The notes under the pieces are model-generated. The model ran no database searches. It was not told where the DNA came from and worked only from the letters and a program-made list of their open reading frames with translations. Below are positions 1-11,858 of a stretch of 64,000 bases of DNA, piece after piece. How positions within the stretch are numbered: the stretch's first letter is position 1; each line of letters begins with the position of its first letter. This DNA is from Blastobasis lacticolella. Its lineage: Eukaryota; Arthropoda; Insecta; Lepidoptera; Blastobasidae. The translations under genes and the position numbers were made by a program. The stretch lies in the NCBI GenBank assembly GCA_905147135.1, contig LR990046.1, forward strand, positions 19,374,501-19,438,500. Reading direction: 5' to 3'.

Positions 1-207
1 AGTGGACTAATAATAATCCTTATGATGTCGGTGATGGAATACATTTGCTTACCACTATTTTATCGGGTAATTTGTACAGACAGTAATTACTAAAATTGTG
101 TTTGGGTCCGTGTTTCACCTAGGTGACCTAGGTTCAGTGGCGTTGCTTGCCTTCCAGGGGCCCCGTATCAATAGCTGTCTGGGGCCCCATAGTTAGTACC
201 CCCAACT

Positions 208-489
208 ACAAGGGATCATCATCATCATCATCACAGCCCATAACAGTCCACTACAGGACTTTGGGCCTCTCCCGCAAAAGGGGAGGTTATTGCCATAATC
301 TCCACGCTTGGCAGGCGGGTTGGAGATCGCAGTGTTGCAAACATAACAATGAAAAACGCTGCTGCCCATTTTCCAGTTTATGGAGACTAGATATTTTGCC
401 TCTAAACGTTAGTCGCCTTGTACGACACCCACGAGTGTAAGGGGTTGGTGCTATTCTACTCTACCGGTTACCACACGGCTATAAGGGAT
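208..489 (-). mobile_element. SINE-C copy 1, near full length
   Basis: Reads on the minus strand from the 'ggccgtgtgg' head near 480 to a tail of ATC repeats (GAT on the minus strand) at 215-231. The same unit recurs at 3373, 24525, 31930, 54491 and 61830. Nine-base flanks acaagggat (208-216) and ataagggat (481-489) match at 8 of 9 positions and look like a target-site duplication. The ORF through it is incidental. Confidence 0.8.
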
Positions 490-2500
490 GCTAATGAGTA
501 ACTTAAATCCAAGCCATTCGCGTGTTAAGGCGGTACGATTTTCATACAATTTTTATGTAACGTTTTTGTGCAATTGGCTATTAGAAAATATGTTCAATTG
601 TGCGCGAAATAGATTTCCACATGTTAATAATGTAAAACAAAGCAATGAAAAAGAAAAATAATTAAATCACAAAACAACGCTATCAAGCGGCGATTTGTGC
701 TTTTTTCGATTTAACTGCTTTTGAAAAGAAAACCACTTTGCGCACCATTGAATACATTTACTAAGAGTAGAAATCATAATACAATCACTAAACACTCAAA
801 CAAATGAAAGAATATCGAGAGAAATTTAGTATGGGCGTTGAATCACCTTAATAGTAAGAATAACATATGTATGAAAGAAAGTTCCACACCGCGTCTGTCT
901 GCCTGTTCGCGATAAACTCAAAAACTACTGAACGGATTTTCATGCGGTTTTCACCAATTGACAAAGTGGAATTACTTTGTCTATTGAGGAAGATTTAGGT
1001 GTATAATTTGTTAATGTTTTATGTTGGTAGTTTGTATGACAAGAATCTCCTTAAAGGCCGGGGTGGACATCGGAATTTTTGTAAATTGGCCCTTGACTTT
1101 GGTATATTAAAACCTTGCATGATAAATATAAAAATGTCATAATTTGTTGAATAAGCGAGCGTAGCGAGCTCGATAGTTTCACAAACTACCCCTTCAGAAT
1201 ACTTGCGCGAATAACATAAAATCAGTAAATGGACGATACGACATACGACGACATACGATGTAGACATTTCTGACATCTGGTTTATAATAAAATTAACTTC
1301 GCAAACAATTAATTAATGAGCGTGCGAGCTCTATTTCTGACATTTTGGCTATAAAGTTTTCACGATTAACTTAAAAACAGTCAAATTCGAAAATCGTGTG
1401 GGCCAAAACGATTTTATTATGAGCCAGGTATATCTGACCCGTTGAGCAATGAACAGTGTAAGGAGTTTTTTTAATCTTATGATCTCACCGATAGTGCTGA
1501 ATATGTTGTACATGAGATCAAGATTTTTCTCATTTTTGCTATAGGTGCATTTTTACACAATTTCAATGAAGTAATGAGTGAGTGCGCGTGAGGGGCTCTA
1601 AGTTGTTGTTTTTTATTAAAAATGTTAATTATCTCTAAGCGAAAGGGGAACGAAAACGGATTGTATCACTTGATTTCATTTGCATCTTTGGCGGAGGGGG
1701 CCCCCACCCTGGTCTGAAAATCACTAAAGAATTATTTTTTTCCGGGAAATAGTGTTTAACTGAAATTGAGGATAACAGTACGTATTTTTGCTTACAAACG
1801 ATTTGGGATCCCGTATCATTGATACGGCTGATACGGCGGTTGTTGCGCCCCTGCCTAGGTTCTCCAACTGGGTGAAGCATGGGATATTTACAGGTTTAGC
1901 TCCGTCAACTAAGATTCATTTAGTTAATTTTTGTTGATGAGAAATATTCGTGAAATCGTACGGATTTTAACATAACAGTCCTCTGAGAGTTTAAGCCTTC
2001 CCCACATTAGTGGAGGGTTCTGTCTTAAACTCCACTCTCTACTGTCTTTGTTTTATTTATGTTTCATTCATTACACTAAGGTATTTTATTTGTTTTATTT
2101 AATACAAAAATATGTGTGTGTAGTTACTGAAAAATCTCATAGCAGATAGGTACGATTACCTTTGCGACACTGAAACATGACTGACAGGCATGACATGAGA
2201 AAGCAAACTTATAAAGACAAATATGCTACATTAATTAGAGTTTGCTACATTAATATGCCACAGTAATTTGAATTAGACTACTTTGCTATTAGTTAGGTGG
2301 TGGTGCACTTTCGAAAAAACTATGAAGGAACCTTTTAAATTACAATATTTTTTTGTACAGAACCCTCAAACCAAAAAATACAAAACGGCTAATTTAGATC
2401 TCCTTAATATCATTGCGCCTAGTACTATGAACTTGAGTGACCTTTTACAACTGATTTCTAGAGATGCGGTCTTTCGTTTTCAAAATGTCGATTATCGACA
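490..2500. other. No gene seen; old dispersed repeats
   Basis: No exon with plausible splice sites was found. Positions 880-1010 carry a dispersed motif ('aaaactactgaacggatttt ... gaggaagatttaggtgtataa') that recurs at 41085-41190 and inverted near 27780-27880. Positions 1140-1345 hold two related stretches with 'gcgagcgtagcgagct' and 'gagcgtgcgagctc'. The rest is AT-rich and unassigned. Confidence 0.5.
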
Positions 2501-2534
2501 TTGAAAAGGTAAAAGTTCGATAGTCATTTTCTCG

Positions 2535-2645
2535 CTTACTATTCCACGCACGAAAAAAATAATTGTACCTATCGTTTTAATACGTTTAGCACTCCATCCA
2601 GTTCACGGCTTTATACATGTATTATGAAACACCCTGTATAAACAG
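2535..2645 (-). repeat. Dispersed repeat E, copy 1
   Basis: About 100 bases whose minus strand reads 'gccgtgaactggatggagtg' followed by 'ctaaacgta..aaaacgataggtacaa'. A second copy lies in the opposite orientation at 48383-48480. It is probably a non-autonomous element; the class was not recognised. Confidence 0.6.
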
Positions 2646-2649
2646 TAAA

Positions 2650-3330
2650 CGTTCGACTATCAACTGGGCGTTTTTTTATTAGTATGTCAACTACCGCGGT
2701 GCAGATGATTTTTGGAACAATTTGCTTTTCCATCCACACAACTCTAATTCCAATAATAACTTATTTAGGTATATGTATTTTTATATGATTGTATTATTAC
2801 AAATAGTTAATTGTTGTATAGCATTTTGTAGGTATGTGTATTATTTTGTTATAGTATTATAGAGAGAATACTTGATATCACCGTGAATGGTTAGCTGGAA
2901 AAGATCGTTCATAGAGATAAGTTCGCCGTTGCGACAACTTCTGTAATGAATTTTGTAACAGTGTACGTACAATAACAAGTGGTTGTTATCATACCTATTA
3001 TATTCCGTATATTGTAGCCCGTAGTGGTCTATGATGAACGGGAGCGTTACACAATTTCTATAGACGGCTAAACGCTCATGATAAGTGGACGGTATGACTC
3101 TTCTCTTAGATTTTGCGGCGACCTGTAATATGACGAACACTTATACTATGTTACGTGAAGCTCCGCTTTTCAAAGGCCGTGATGCAAAAATGTACCTTAT
3201 TTTGTGAGCATTTAGATTTGTTCTCACGCTTTTTGCTTTTGAATTTTGGCGACTGAATTTAGGCTAATGTAATATGTGCATGAACCGAAATTGCAGCGGT
3301 AGGAACAAGGGAAAAATCCAAGTGACCACA
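2650..3330. other. No recognised feature
   Basis: AT-rich sequence with no supported exon or repeat. The 99-codon minus-strand ORF at 2841-3140 has no recognisable domain and no convincing splice or start context. Confidence 0.4.
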
Positions 3331-3331
3331 G

Positions 3332-3880
3332 CATTGCACATCATTTTGGCGTTAATATCCCGGATGTGCTCTTGGCCGTGTGGTGTCCAGCAGAGTAGAA
3401 TAGCACCAACCCCTTACACTCATGGGTGTCGTACAAGGCGACTAATGTTTTCGAGGCAAAAAATCAAGAGTCTCCGTAGTCTGGAAAATGGGCAGCAGCG
3501 TTTTCCATTGTTATATTCAAATACTGCGATCTCCAACCCGTCTGCCAAGCGTGGAGATTATGGCAATAACCTCCCCTTGCGTGGGAGAGGCCCTAAGTCC
3601 TGCAGTGGACTGTTACGGGCTGTGATGATGATGTGCTCTCGCGCACGAAGGCCCGGTGTTTATCTTGACCATGATCCAGGATTTGACAGTTCAAATAGTT
3701 ACAGTGTAGCGACAGCCATCTGACCTCCGTGGCTCTGCTACCTGAGGAACTTGACCAGATTGGATCATGGTTACACATTCAGTCTTCACTCGCCTGAATT
3801 TGCAGGTTTCATCACGATGTTTCCCTCACCGTAAGAGCATCGGTTAGTGTTCAACTAATAGCTCAGAAAAGAGTCAAGAA
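3332..3880 (-). mobile_element. SINE-A copy interrupted by a SINE-C
   Basis: Minus-strand SINE-A split into 3332-3372 and 3630-3880. Joined, the parts follow the order of uninterrupted copies such as 38216-38375: 'ttggcgttaat..cccgg..tgtgctct', then 'cgcgcacgaaggcccgg', then the 'gatccaggattt' and 'gattggatcatg' blocks. The break contains a complete plus-strand SINE-C. Confidence 0.85.
3373..3629 (+). mobile_element. SINE-C copy 2, inside SINE-A
   Basis: Starts 'tggccgtgtggtgtcc' and ends 'gggctgtgatgat'. The 10-base sequence gatgtgctct lies directly before it (3363-3372) and after it (3630-3639). This is a perfect target-site duplication made from SINE-A sequence. The overlapping 149-codon ORF is repeat-derived. 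Confidence 0.9.
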
Positions 3881-3884
3881 CAGT

Positions 3885-5480
3885 AACAACAAGAACAAGA
3901 GGAAAGAATCCTATTGACTGACCACAGTGTCATACCTACAGAATATACTATTGTATGTATCTATTACTCACTTTCTGAATAAGTTGTAGGTCGCAACCCT
4001 CGTACTTTGTGTATGCCCATAATCCCATTGGTTTGACACTAGGACCGGGGCCTGGTTTCGGATCATGTCCTTCAACATCAGACTCTGTCGCCATTGGCGT
4101 GCAAAGGGTTGTTATAACTTATATTTAAAATAAATCTTCTCAGATCCATAAATTCGCTGCTGCACCTTATTAAATATTTTCATACAAACTTGGATAAATG
4201 ATTTACACTAATGTAAATTGGACTCAATACGTCATAGTGTCTTGACGCAAAAAGAATGATTTCTTGACAGACTGCCTTTTAAGGTGAATGCTCACTTATC
4301 CGAGCCGAACGCGTCTTGCAAATCGTAAAAAGTTACCGAAAAAGTCAACCGCGCCGTAAGAATCGTTTTCATTGCCTTCACACCCGTGGGTCCTGTAATT
4401 AATTACTCTACATGTTAATTGTAATGGATCTTGATGGTCAGTATATTAATAAATAATGTAACAAGAAGAATCGGTTATTTTTGTAATATTTAAAAATGAA
4501 GAAGACCTTAGTAGCGTAAAGTGCGTTGCTCTAGCATGCAACCTCAGAATGTAAGTGCATCAAAATTCGTCTAGGATTTCTGGGGTTCTTCTAGATTCAA
4601 ACGTTTCAACGTTAAAACGCCTAAACGTTTAAACAGGTTTCATATAATTTTGAAACATACATTTTAAAATTAATTTCGTTCGGTTCGGACAAGTGTGCGT
4701 TCACCTTAAACGTGATATGTCAGTCAAATGCCTGGCTAGTGTAATTAAAAAAGAACCAGAACTTTTCAAACTTATTCTACTATTTTGCTTATAAACTCAA
4801 AAACAGCGCGCTGTAGAGAAAAAAACGTTCTTACACAGATAATATACATAAAATTATCCCATACATTTGCTCTGTACATTTTTCAAAGTCCCAGGTCTTT
4901 ACGAGCAACACAGTTTCGGTGGATGCGGAAGGTAAAATTCCCTTTTCTTAAGGAATTGTAAGAAAAAAATATTTTTTTCAGGTCCAAGACCCCTACGAAG
5001 CCGGGAGACAGATAGCTAGTTAAAAATAATCGTAAAACTTACACAAAAATTTTATTTCCCTGCAATCAATATTTAAAGTTTGTCTCAAAACGTCCCAGAG
5101 TACCTATTCACCTAAATGACCTTTCCAAAACACTAGATAAATTAATTGGAACCATCAGGAATTCAGGACCCTCTTGAAATATTGGCATACCACTCTCGCG
5201 CGTTTGCCGAACTACAGCAATCTAATAAGTGCTGGTAATTCATTTTACGAACAATATTGGTTCTGGCAACTACTTTATTTGTAAGGTGTTTTGAAAGCTA
5301 AGCGAGATATCGTGAAGAAATTGAAGAAATCTGCCTATATTGTTATGTCAGACTATGAAAAAACGTGCAGATAGCCCACCTGACAAGTGGTAATGTACCA
5401 GAGGTGCCTTGCGATGCGTTACCTCGCGGTCGCGGTTTCGGCTGCTACCGCGTTGTCACGTCTCTGTAAAGCAAATGTAT
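3885..5480. other. No gene seen
   Basis: AT-rich sequence without supported exons. A short 'cccacctgacaagtggtaa' near 5377 resembles the LINE-tail motif 'cacctgatggtaagcggt' found elsewhere. Nothing else was recognised. Confidence 0.4.
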
Positions 5481-5483
5481 GTC

Positions 5484-5746
5484 GAGCTCGTCTAGTCTAA
5501 AATGACGCGCCCCAGTACTTACTTAGTTGATTTCGATGTGTGAGTGCAAATATTAATAACGACACTTCATCTGTGTGGGAGCGTCGACTGATCCAATCGA
5601 ACGACGCGAGCTCCTACGTTGGTGTCTCACCGGCAACTGAATGACCAATTACAACGGCATTTGTATATGTATTGCGTTCATATTTTAAACTTGCTTGTGT
5701 GCGTTAATGCGATAGTGGGGCGCGTCATTTTAGATTAGACGAGCTC
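5484..5746. mobile_element. MITE with 31-bp inverted repeats
   Basis: Bases 5484-5514 and 5716-5746 are inverted repeats that differ at one position and begin gagctcgtcta. The 263-bp unit has no coding capacity. No clear target-site duplication was seen, so the superfamily is unassigned. Confidence 0.8.
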
Positions 5747-5749
5747 TAC

Positions 5750-6380
5750 CTAAGTAGACCTAGCACGCACATGCCGAAGGATACCTCACAGCGTTACATG
5801 GCGGTTTACATGGATGCTTACCTCTATTCCTATGTAAAAACAAAATATTTTGTTTTTACGTCGCGATCGACCGCTATCAGCAATGTAATCTGGCTCGTGA
5901 TTGGTCAAATAGGTTCGCCTCATCCCTGCTTCACTTTCGCACCGTTTCCGTGCGGTTGCTTATTTGTGTGTAGTTAATTATTAATTAGTAGACGTTAATA
6001 TTCCTGCTTTGTGGGATAAGCGGGAGAAAATCCAGCACAACGGATATATTTTAGCCAGGGAATGGTAGAATTGCTTCGGTGCGTCCTTTTACAGCTTGCT
6101 GACATGAAATCGTCGTCACTGTCACTATCGAGAGACAACGTTTACTTCTGCTGAAGGTAGAGTGCAGCTAAACACATAATTGGGCAACTGAGCTTAGTCA
6201 TGTGCGATTGAATCGACATGCTCGCACCGCTATTCATGCGAAACCGCGAGTATCGACATCGAGGTACGACGGCGACCGCGAGCATCCTTAGTATTTAATT
6301 ACTCTACTAACATGTTGGTATAATAACTATGTTGGGCAACTTTGCTGTTTTAAAATAGTGTGTTGCTATTTCTATATAGG
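5750..6380. other. No recognised feature
   Basis: Relatively CG-containing sequence. The 68-codon ORF at 5771-5977 has no recognisable domain and is not called as a gene. Confidence 0.4.
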
Positions 6381-6705
6381 AGCATCGGTGGCGGAGTGGT
6401 TGAGTATCCGACTATTAAGCGAGAGGTTCTGGTTTCGATTTCCGCTGCGGCCGTGTACCAATAACTCTTTTCTGAGTTATGTACATTAGTTTAATTCTAA
6501 TGTATGCTCGTATGGCGAACGTAAACAGAACCTGAAAAATGAAACCTCAGGCGACTGAATATGTTACCATGATCCAATCAGGTGGGATTCCCCTAGTTGC
6601 TGTGTCACGGAGGTCAGATGGCAGTTGTTCCACTTTAATTATCTGATCTGCTAAATCTTGGATAAGGTCGAGGCAGACCTCGGGCCCTCGTAGCCAAGAT
6701 GAAAT
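6381..6705 (+). mobile_element. SINE-A, near full length
   Basis: Starts with a tRNA-like head: box A-like 'gtggcggagtggttgagta' and box B-like 'ggtttcgatttcc'. The family body follows ('caataactcttttctgag', 'gatccaatcaggt', 'cagatggcagttg', 'ctcgggccctcg') and it ends 'gccaagatgaa'. The head marks a SINE, not a working tRNA gene. Confidence 0.85.
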
Positions 6706-6818
6706 TATCTACTTAGATTAGATTATCGTAATCTAATCCAAATTCTTGGATTATCTAAAACATTTTCTTGTCATACTAACCAGCCTTAAAGAGCATTGAA
6801 CATTTTGTATGGAGAAAA

Positions 6819-7172
6819 TCACCACCCACTTTCCGCCATTTTGAAAAAATAACGATTTTGCGGCCACTCATAAAACTTATGCCAATCGATAGGAAATTTT
6901 AATATCTATCTATCACTTTATGTGCAAAAATTTTGAAAGCGGTATCTCTTACGAGATATCGCAAGTCAAAGATGTAAATTAACTATCGACACATGCCGAA
7001 CAAACACCCCCTACTAAGTCTATTCATATCCAAATATCTTGTGAACTACTGGACCGATTTCGTTAAAATAAAGCTAGAAATAATCTTGATTAAAAGAGTT
7101 TTCAAATACAATAACCGGATTGAAAATGGTCTATCCGACCGGGATCTACAGATAGACGGATACACTCGTTAA
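6819..7172 (+). repeat. Element 1, left terminal inverted repeat
   Basis: Matches the reverse complement of 12501-12853 along its whole length with scattered mismatches. Shared blocks include 'cgccattttgaaaaaata', 'ctcataaaacttatgccaat', 'agatatcgca.gtcaaagatg' and 'ctactaagtct'. The inner third resembles a motif dispersed elsewhere ('gctcccaaacggatggaccg'). Confidence 0.85.
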
Positions 7173-7484
7173 ACTTACAATAAAAATGAAACTAAAACAA
7201 AGTGTTTTGTAAGCTAACGTTTTCACTAACATGCAAAATACTTTATTTTATAATAATATACCAACACGAGATGCCACTCGGCTCTCGAGACTGTTCAATC
7301 AGTCTCCGGTCCAGCGGTAGACCTTGCTCAACCTCGCTTACCCAAATACTGTTGGCGTTTGGCACACCTTCACTTGGCATCACCTTGGCAATTCAAATAG
7401 CCTCGAAAGTTCGAAATGGTCACCCATCCAGTTCCTGGACTAACGTTGCTTAATCTAGGTTTTCGGTTTAATCTTCTTTATTTT

Positions 7485-7885
7485 ATGAAACTAGCTTTTG
7501 CCTGCGACTTGGTCCGCGTGGAAATCGTTTTAAGGCAGCTTATCTTTTTCCCAACGACAATTTTAAATTACCTCCCAAATGTATGAAAGCTAGTACTACG
7601 AAGAGTTCAAGCTGTATCTCTTGTTCTAACCAACCGAATTAGATGAAACATTTTAAGTTGGACTCCAATCTCAAACTGTAAACCCGCATCAAAATTCGAT
7701 TGGCGCCATTTCTATATTTCTTATAGTTTAGCTAGTCTATTATGGTTCTACATCAGGCTTTCCTGTTTACAAAATCAATTGTACGCTATATGTTGCCCAG
7801 GCTACACTACAAAAAATGTTTCATTCAAATCCGTCCAGTATTTCCGGAGATTAGCGTATACAAACAGACAGAATTTTTATAATTC
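7485..7885 (+). repeat. Repeat R5 (LINE 3'-tail-like), copy 1
   Basis: Shares ordered blocks with 37915-38450: 'cgtggaaatcg.ttttaggca', 'cctccc.aatg.atgaaagct', 'tatatttcttatag.ttagct', 'atggttctacatcagg'. The layout (a phrase like 'gcctgcgacttggtccgcgtgg' at one end, a degenerate 3' part) is typical of LINE 3' ends in Lepidoptera. It lies inside Element 1. Confidence 0.6.
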
Positions 7886-7989
7886 TTATTCTATTAATTA
7901 TTTCTTCATCGCCTTAAATTTTTTTTTTTAAATGCAACCATAAATTCAGACACACTTTTTTACTGTTTTATTATAATATGTATGGATAA

Positions 7990-8260
7990 GATAATAAATA
8001 AATAATAAATAAATAATCGTGGACAAATTCACACAGCGCGATCTAGCCCCAAAGGAAGCAAATCTTGTGTTATGGGTGCTAGATAACTGATAAACTACTT
8101 ATATACTTTTTTTTTTAGTACTTACTTACGATACATAGAACACCCAGACCCGTAACAGAAATTAAAATTCATAATTTCAATTTCTGCCCGGCCGGGAATT
8201 GAACCCGGGACCTCATGCGTGGCAGACCGGCATGTTGACCACTGAACCACTCAGGTCGTC
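7990..8260 (-). mobile_element. SINE-B copy 1
   Basis: On the minus strand it starts 'gacgacctgagtggttcagt' and has a box B-like 'gggttcaattccc'. The shared body follows ('ttaatttctgttacgggtct') and it ends 'cacgattatttattta'. The stretch 'ataagataat' on both sides may be a target duplication, but it is low complexity. Confidence 0.85.
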
Positions 8261-8674
8261 AAGATAAGATAAGATAATTAAATTGCATAATACAGATACC
8301 TACTTATTTACAGTTTACTTACTTACTTATGAAGTCTCGCTTAGTCAACGTGAACGTCAATGAGAATTAGTAGATAACGATAAGACAGCCACAAACTTAT
8401 TTGAACCGGCGACGGCGTCGCTTTTGTAGAAATAAAACTGACATTTCAAAATGGCAACACTAGTTCCAGTTTTGGCCATCGGCTCTGATAAGTTTGTGGC
8501 ACTCTAACAACATGACAAAAGAATGAAGATAATTGCCTAATATAATTGCAATATTATTTATAATTTTTGTATATGTAATAACGTTATTATAAATCAGAAA
8601 CTAAAAATGTAAAAATGTCCTGATATTCTATCTGACCTCAAAGGACGAACAAAACGTTAACAACACATGATAAT

Positions 8675-8699
8675 AGCGCCAATTAATATTATTGGCGCT
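8675..8699. promoter_or_regulatory. Palindrome upstream of Element 1 transposase exon 1
   Basis: Nine-base arms agcgccaat and attggcgct around a 7-base AT spacer, about 130 bases before the proposed start at 8831. It could be a transposase or host-factor site in the element's promoter. This is inference from position and symmetry only. Confidence 0.35.
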
Positions 8700-8830
8700 C
8701 TTCCTGCCACATGCGCGCGCATACATATTTCATACACAGGAATGGCGCGCGAAAAAAGGAAATTCGGGCGCCATCTTTTCTTACGAAAACTCTGTCTCTC
8801 GCTTTTACGAAACTCGACATATTTGACATA

Positions 8831-11800
8831 ATGTCAAGTAACGTTGGACCACCAGGGTCGAGGTGTTATTTTTGTGGGATAAGTACCGCGTTCCGTAGAG
8901 GTGGGCGCCGTCCAAGACCTCAGCTAAGGAGTTTCGTGCTTACGGAAGAATATCTAACCGAACATCCCCAAATTCAAGTCATGTTTAGTAGTAATATCAT
9001 GTCGAAATAATACAAAATAAGATATGGATCACTTATAGAAGCGTAGGAGTCCGCCTGTTTGGGTTCCATTCCACCATATTTTCTATTTCTGCCGCGTAGT
9101 AACATGCTGTTCTGTTCTGGTTTGAAGGATAGGATAGATAGTCGTAGCGTTACGCTATGTAAAAGCGTAATGTGAGGTCAAGCTAATGTTAGGTACCTAC
9201 CCAAAATACGTAGAAAATGGAAAGTAACCACAGTAGGTGGTCGCTAGAGTTAGGATAGAATGTAATAAGCATCTTAACTGTATAATGTTCACTCCAGGGC
9301 ATAGGGCTCTTTTCGAGTTTAACGACCATCTCGTAGGACCACGTGGTCACCACTCGAGGACCTGTCCATTCCCACTTCAGTTTGTGACTCAAGAACGTAT
9401 GTCAACGATCTAATCACGTGATAATCCTACAAATATTGCTTGAAGATGAGTAATTCGAAACCGGTTGCAATTTAATAAAATTGTTGAACACTGTGGAACT
9501 AGTGTACAAAAGGTGATTTAATTCATAATATTATAATGGTGTCGAAGTCTCAACACATAGTGTTAATATTTATCTATTTTTATTAAATGAACTTCCGAAT
9601 GGCAACCTATTTGAGTATTTTACCTCCGACGAAATAGAGAGGTGTTATAAGTTGACGTGTGTATCTGTGGCTTTTAAAGGCTTTGTGTATCATTGTGTGT
9701 CCGTGGCATCGTAGCTCCCAAACGGATGGACCGATTTGAATGCAGTTTTCTGTATTTGAAAGCCAGTTTAATCGAATTCATTAAAAACGAAAAATATTTG
9801 AGCATATGTAAACTTGGTCGGGGGTTATCCGACTTTTTTGTCGGTTAAGTTATTTTTTATTTCGTTAGATTTATAATTGTCAGAACAGATAAGGTTTGTA
9901 TGTATGAAAGAAAAAAATAAGGGTAGGGGTATAATATTGGTAGGGCAGGGGTAGTGTAAGGTACCTACCTTACACTTAGGAGTAGATGAAATTGGAACAA
10001 CATACAGCGCAGATTGCAGTATACTCGAAAAATACATATTTATCTAGCTGATCAAAATGAAAACAATTCTGCCGAATTTTACGCGAACGTAGCTGAGGGT
10101 GGAAACTAGTATAATAAAACATATTTAAATCACATTTGCTACTGATTACAGATTGCTCCGTCAGATAGGGTATGCCGGCCGTGTTCTCAACGTGCTAATC
10201 GACACTTTAATCGCGAACAAGAGCAAATAGCCAGAGATGCGGCTGCTGTTCAGGTTATGTACGAGCCCTCTGTAATAGGATCGTCTGAAGGGGAACCAAG
10301 CGACCCACTTCGTGATGAACCTCAGAACGAAGGCTCTGAGAGTATACTGGAGGAAGCACCTGGACACGTTTTGCGAGACATTGACGAAGCAGAACCGTCA
10401 GTGCAGGAGTTTCCCATCCCCGACTTTTCCAGAATATCAACCTGTTGGAGACACTGTGTTGTAGCAGGATGCAATGCAACAAATGGTTTGCATAAAATAA
10501 ATATTCACTTAAGGTCCAACATCTTATTAACGCAAAATATATACATACCTTCAATAGCACGCGCGTGTGATGAACATTTAAATACGTATACAATCTGGCA
10601 AGATTTTGCGCAATATAGCCGAACCAGACACTTTACATTTAATTCGCAACAAGCCTCAAAAATGATGAAATTGTTACAAAAGCCCATAAATTACCTGGAT
10701 TTTCAAAGATTGGAAACTATTAACGACGCTACATTTAATTATTTCACAGGTTTCAGTAAAAATGTCTTTTTAAATATTGTAGAAGCTACACCATCCCTTC
10801 AAACTTTTAAAAACCCAAATAAAGCCCTGGCTACTGTTTTATGTAAATTACATACCGGTGACTCCAATGAAAGATTGTCGTCATTGTTCCGGATGACTCG
10901 GGTACAGTTTGGACGTATAATGAAAAAAGTTCGAACTTATGTGCTAAACGAGTTTGTGCCACAATATTTGGGATTTTCCCATATATATCGGGAAGCTACT
11001 GTAAACACATACCGCCAAGAACTGTGTCAAAGACAATTAGCAATATCGAACTTTTTATACACCAACAATTTATACCCGAACTGCATTATAAGCATTTGTG
11101 ACGGGACTTATATATATATGCAAAAAAGCTCTAATTATTTATTTAAAAAAAAATCGTACAGTCTGCATAAGTATAAGAACTTGTTGAAAATGTTTTTAAT
11201 TGTATGTCCTGATGGATATATACTTGATGCATTTGGTCCATACGCAGCCGACAAGTCCGACGCCACTATCATGAAGGAATTAATTACAGACAATGAAAAC
11301 AATGAGTTCCATTGGTTTTACCAGCCAGGTGACGTTTTTATACTTGATCGGGGGTTTAAAGATGCAATGAGTGCATTGGAGCAATGTGGGTATCGTGCAT
11401 TTATGCCAATATCAAAGACAAGATCAGAGAGTCAACAAAGTAGGCACAACAGACAGCTAACTACCCAACAGGCTAATGATTCACGAAAAGTGACCATATG
11501 CCGTTGGGTCGTAGAAGGAATTAACGGGCACATTAAAAATCAATTTCGCCAATTACGGTCTACATACTTTAATGTTGCGGCTCGAAAAATGAAGGAAGAA
11601 TTTCGTATTGCCTGCGCATTATTAAATGCTTTTGGCGCCCGATACACCGACCATAGCTTGGTAAATGAAATCATTGCCGAAATTAATTTAAAGCAAAATG
11701 TCCCAAATAATTTGAGCGATATGGTAATAGATAACAATATCAACCAACGTCGAGCTGCTTTTATGCCAATGGATGCAGGTATTGGCTTACACGAATTCCC

Positions 11801-11858
11801 TATTTTAGCAATGAATGACCTCATAATAATGGCCTTGGGGACTTATCAAATAACTTAA
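8831..11858 (+). CDS. Element 1 DDE transposase, two exons
   Basis: Proposed exons are 8831-8977 (49 codons) and 10152-11858 (568 codons plus stop). Exon 2 alone is open from 10152, and its first internal Met is at 10257. The split is favoured for three reasons. An in-frame TGA lies just before a good acceptor (attacag, ending 10151). Exon 1 has a CYFCG pair and the 10152 end has VCRPCSQRANRHF, which together make a four-Cys zinc-binding module. Both junctions are phase 0. The exon 1 donor (CAA|GTCATG) is weak. Further zinc-ligand candidates follow (CWRHCVVAGC...DEHL). The DDE core is in the motifs CDGTY, LDRGF and VVEGING (about residues 366, 448 and 504), as in DDE_Tnp_4 transposases, which cut and join the element's ends. 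The frame ends at TAA 11856-11858, beyond which the SWIM tail continues. The transposase part could still be made. Confidence 0.75.
9655..9870 (+). repeat. Dispersed repeat F
   Basis: Motif series 'gtgtatctgtggc', 'gcatcgtagctcccaaacgg', 'atggaccgatttgaatgcag' and 'tttgaaagccag'. Related stretches lie at 12520-12560, 26290-26425, 35275-35400, 40440-40545 (inverted) and 53590-53715. It sits in the proposed intron of the Element 1 gene. Probably a LINE 3' region or a non-autonomous derivative. Confidence 0.55.

Noticed and set aside
147..440. 97-codon ORF at the window start
   Set aside because: It runs through the minus-strand SINE-C copy. The same peptide-like pattern appears wherever that repeat occurs.
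3274..3723. 149-codon ORF
   Set aside because: It spans the SINE-C/SINE-A nest, with no domain and no splice context.
6381..6455. tRNA-like sequence
   Set aside because: A box A and box B are present, but they are followed by the SINE-A body. The acceptor and anticodon arms do not fold as a working tRNA.
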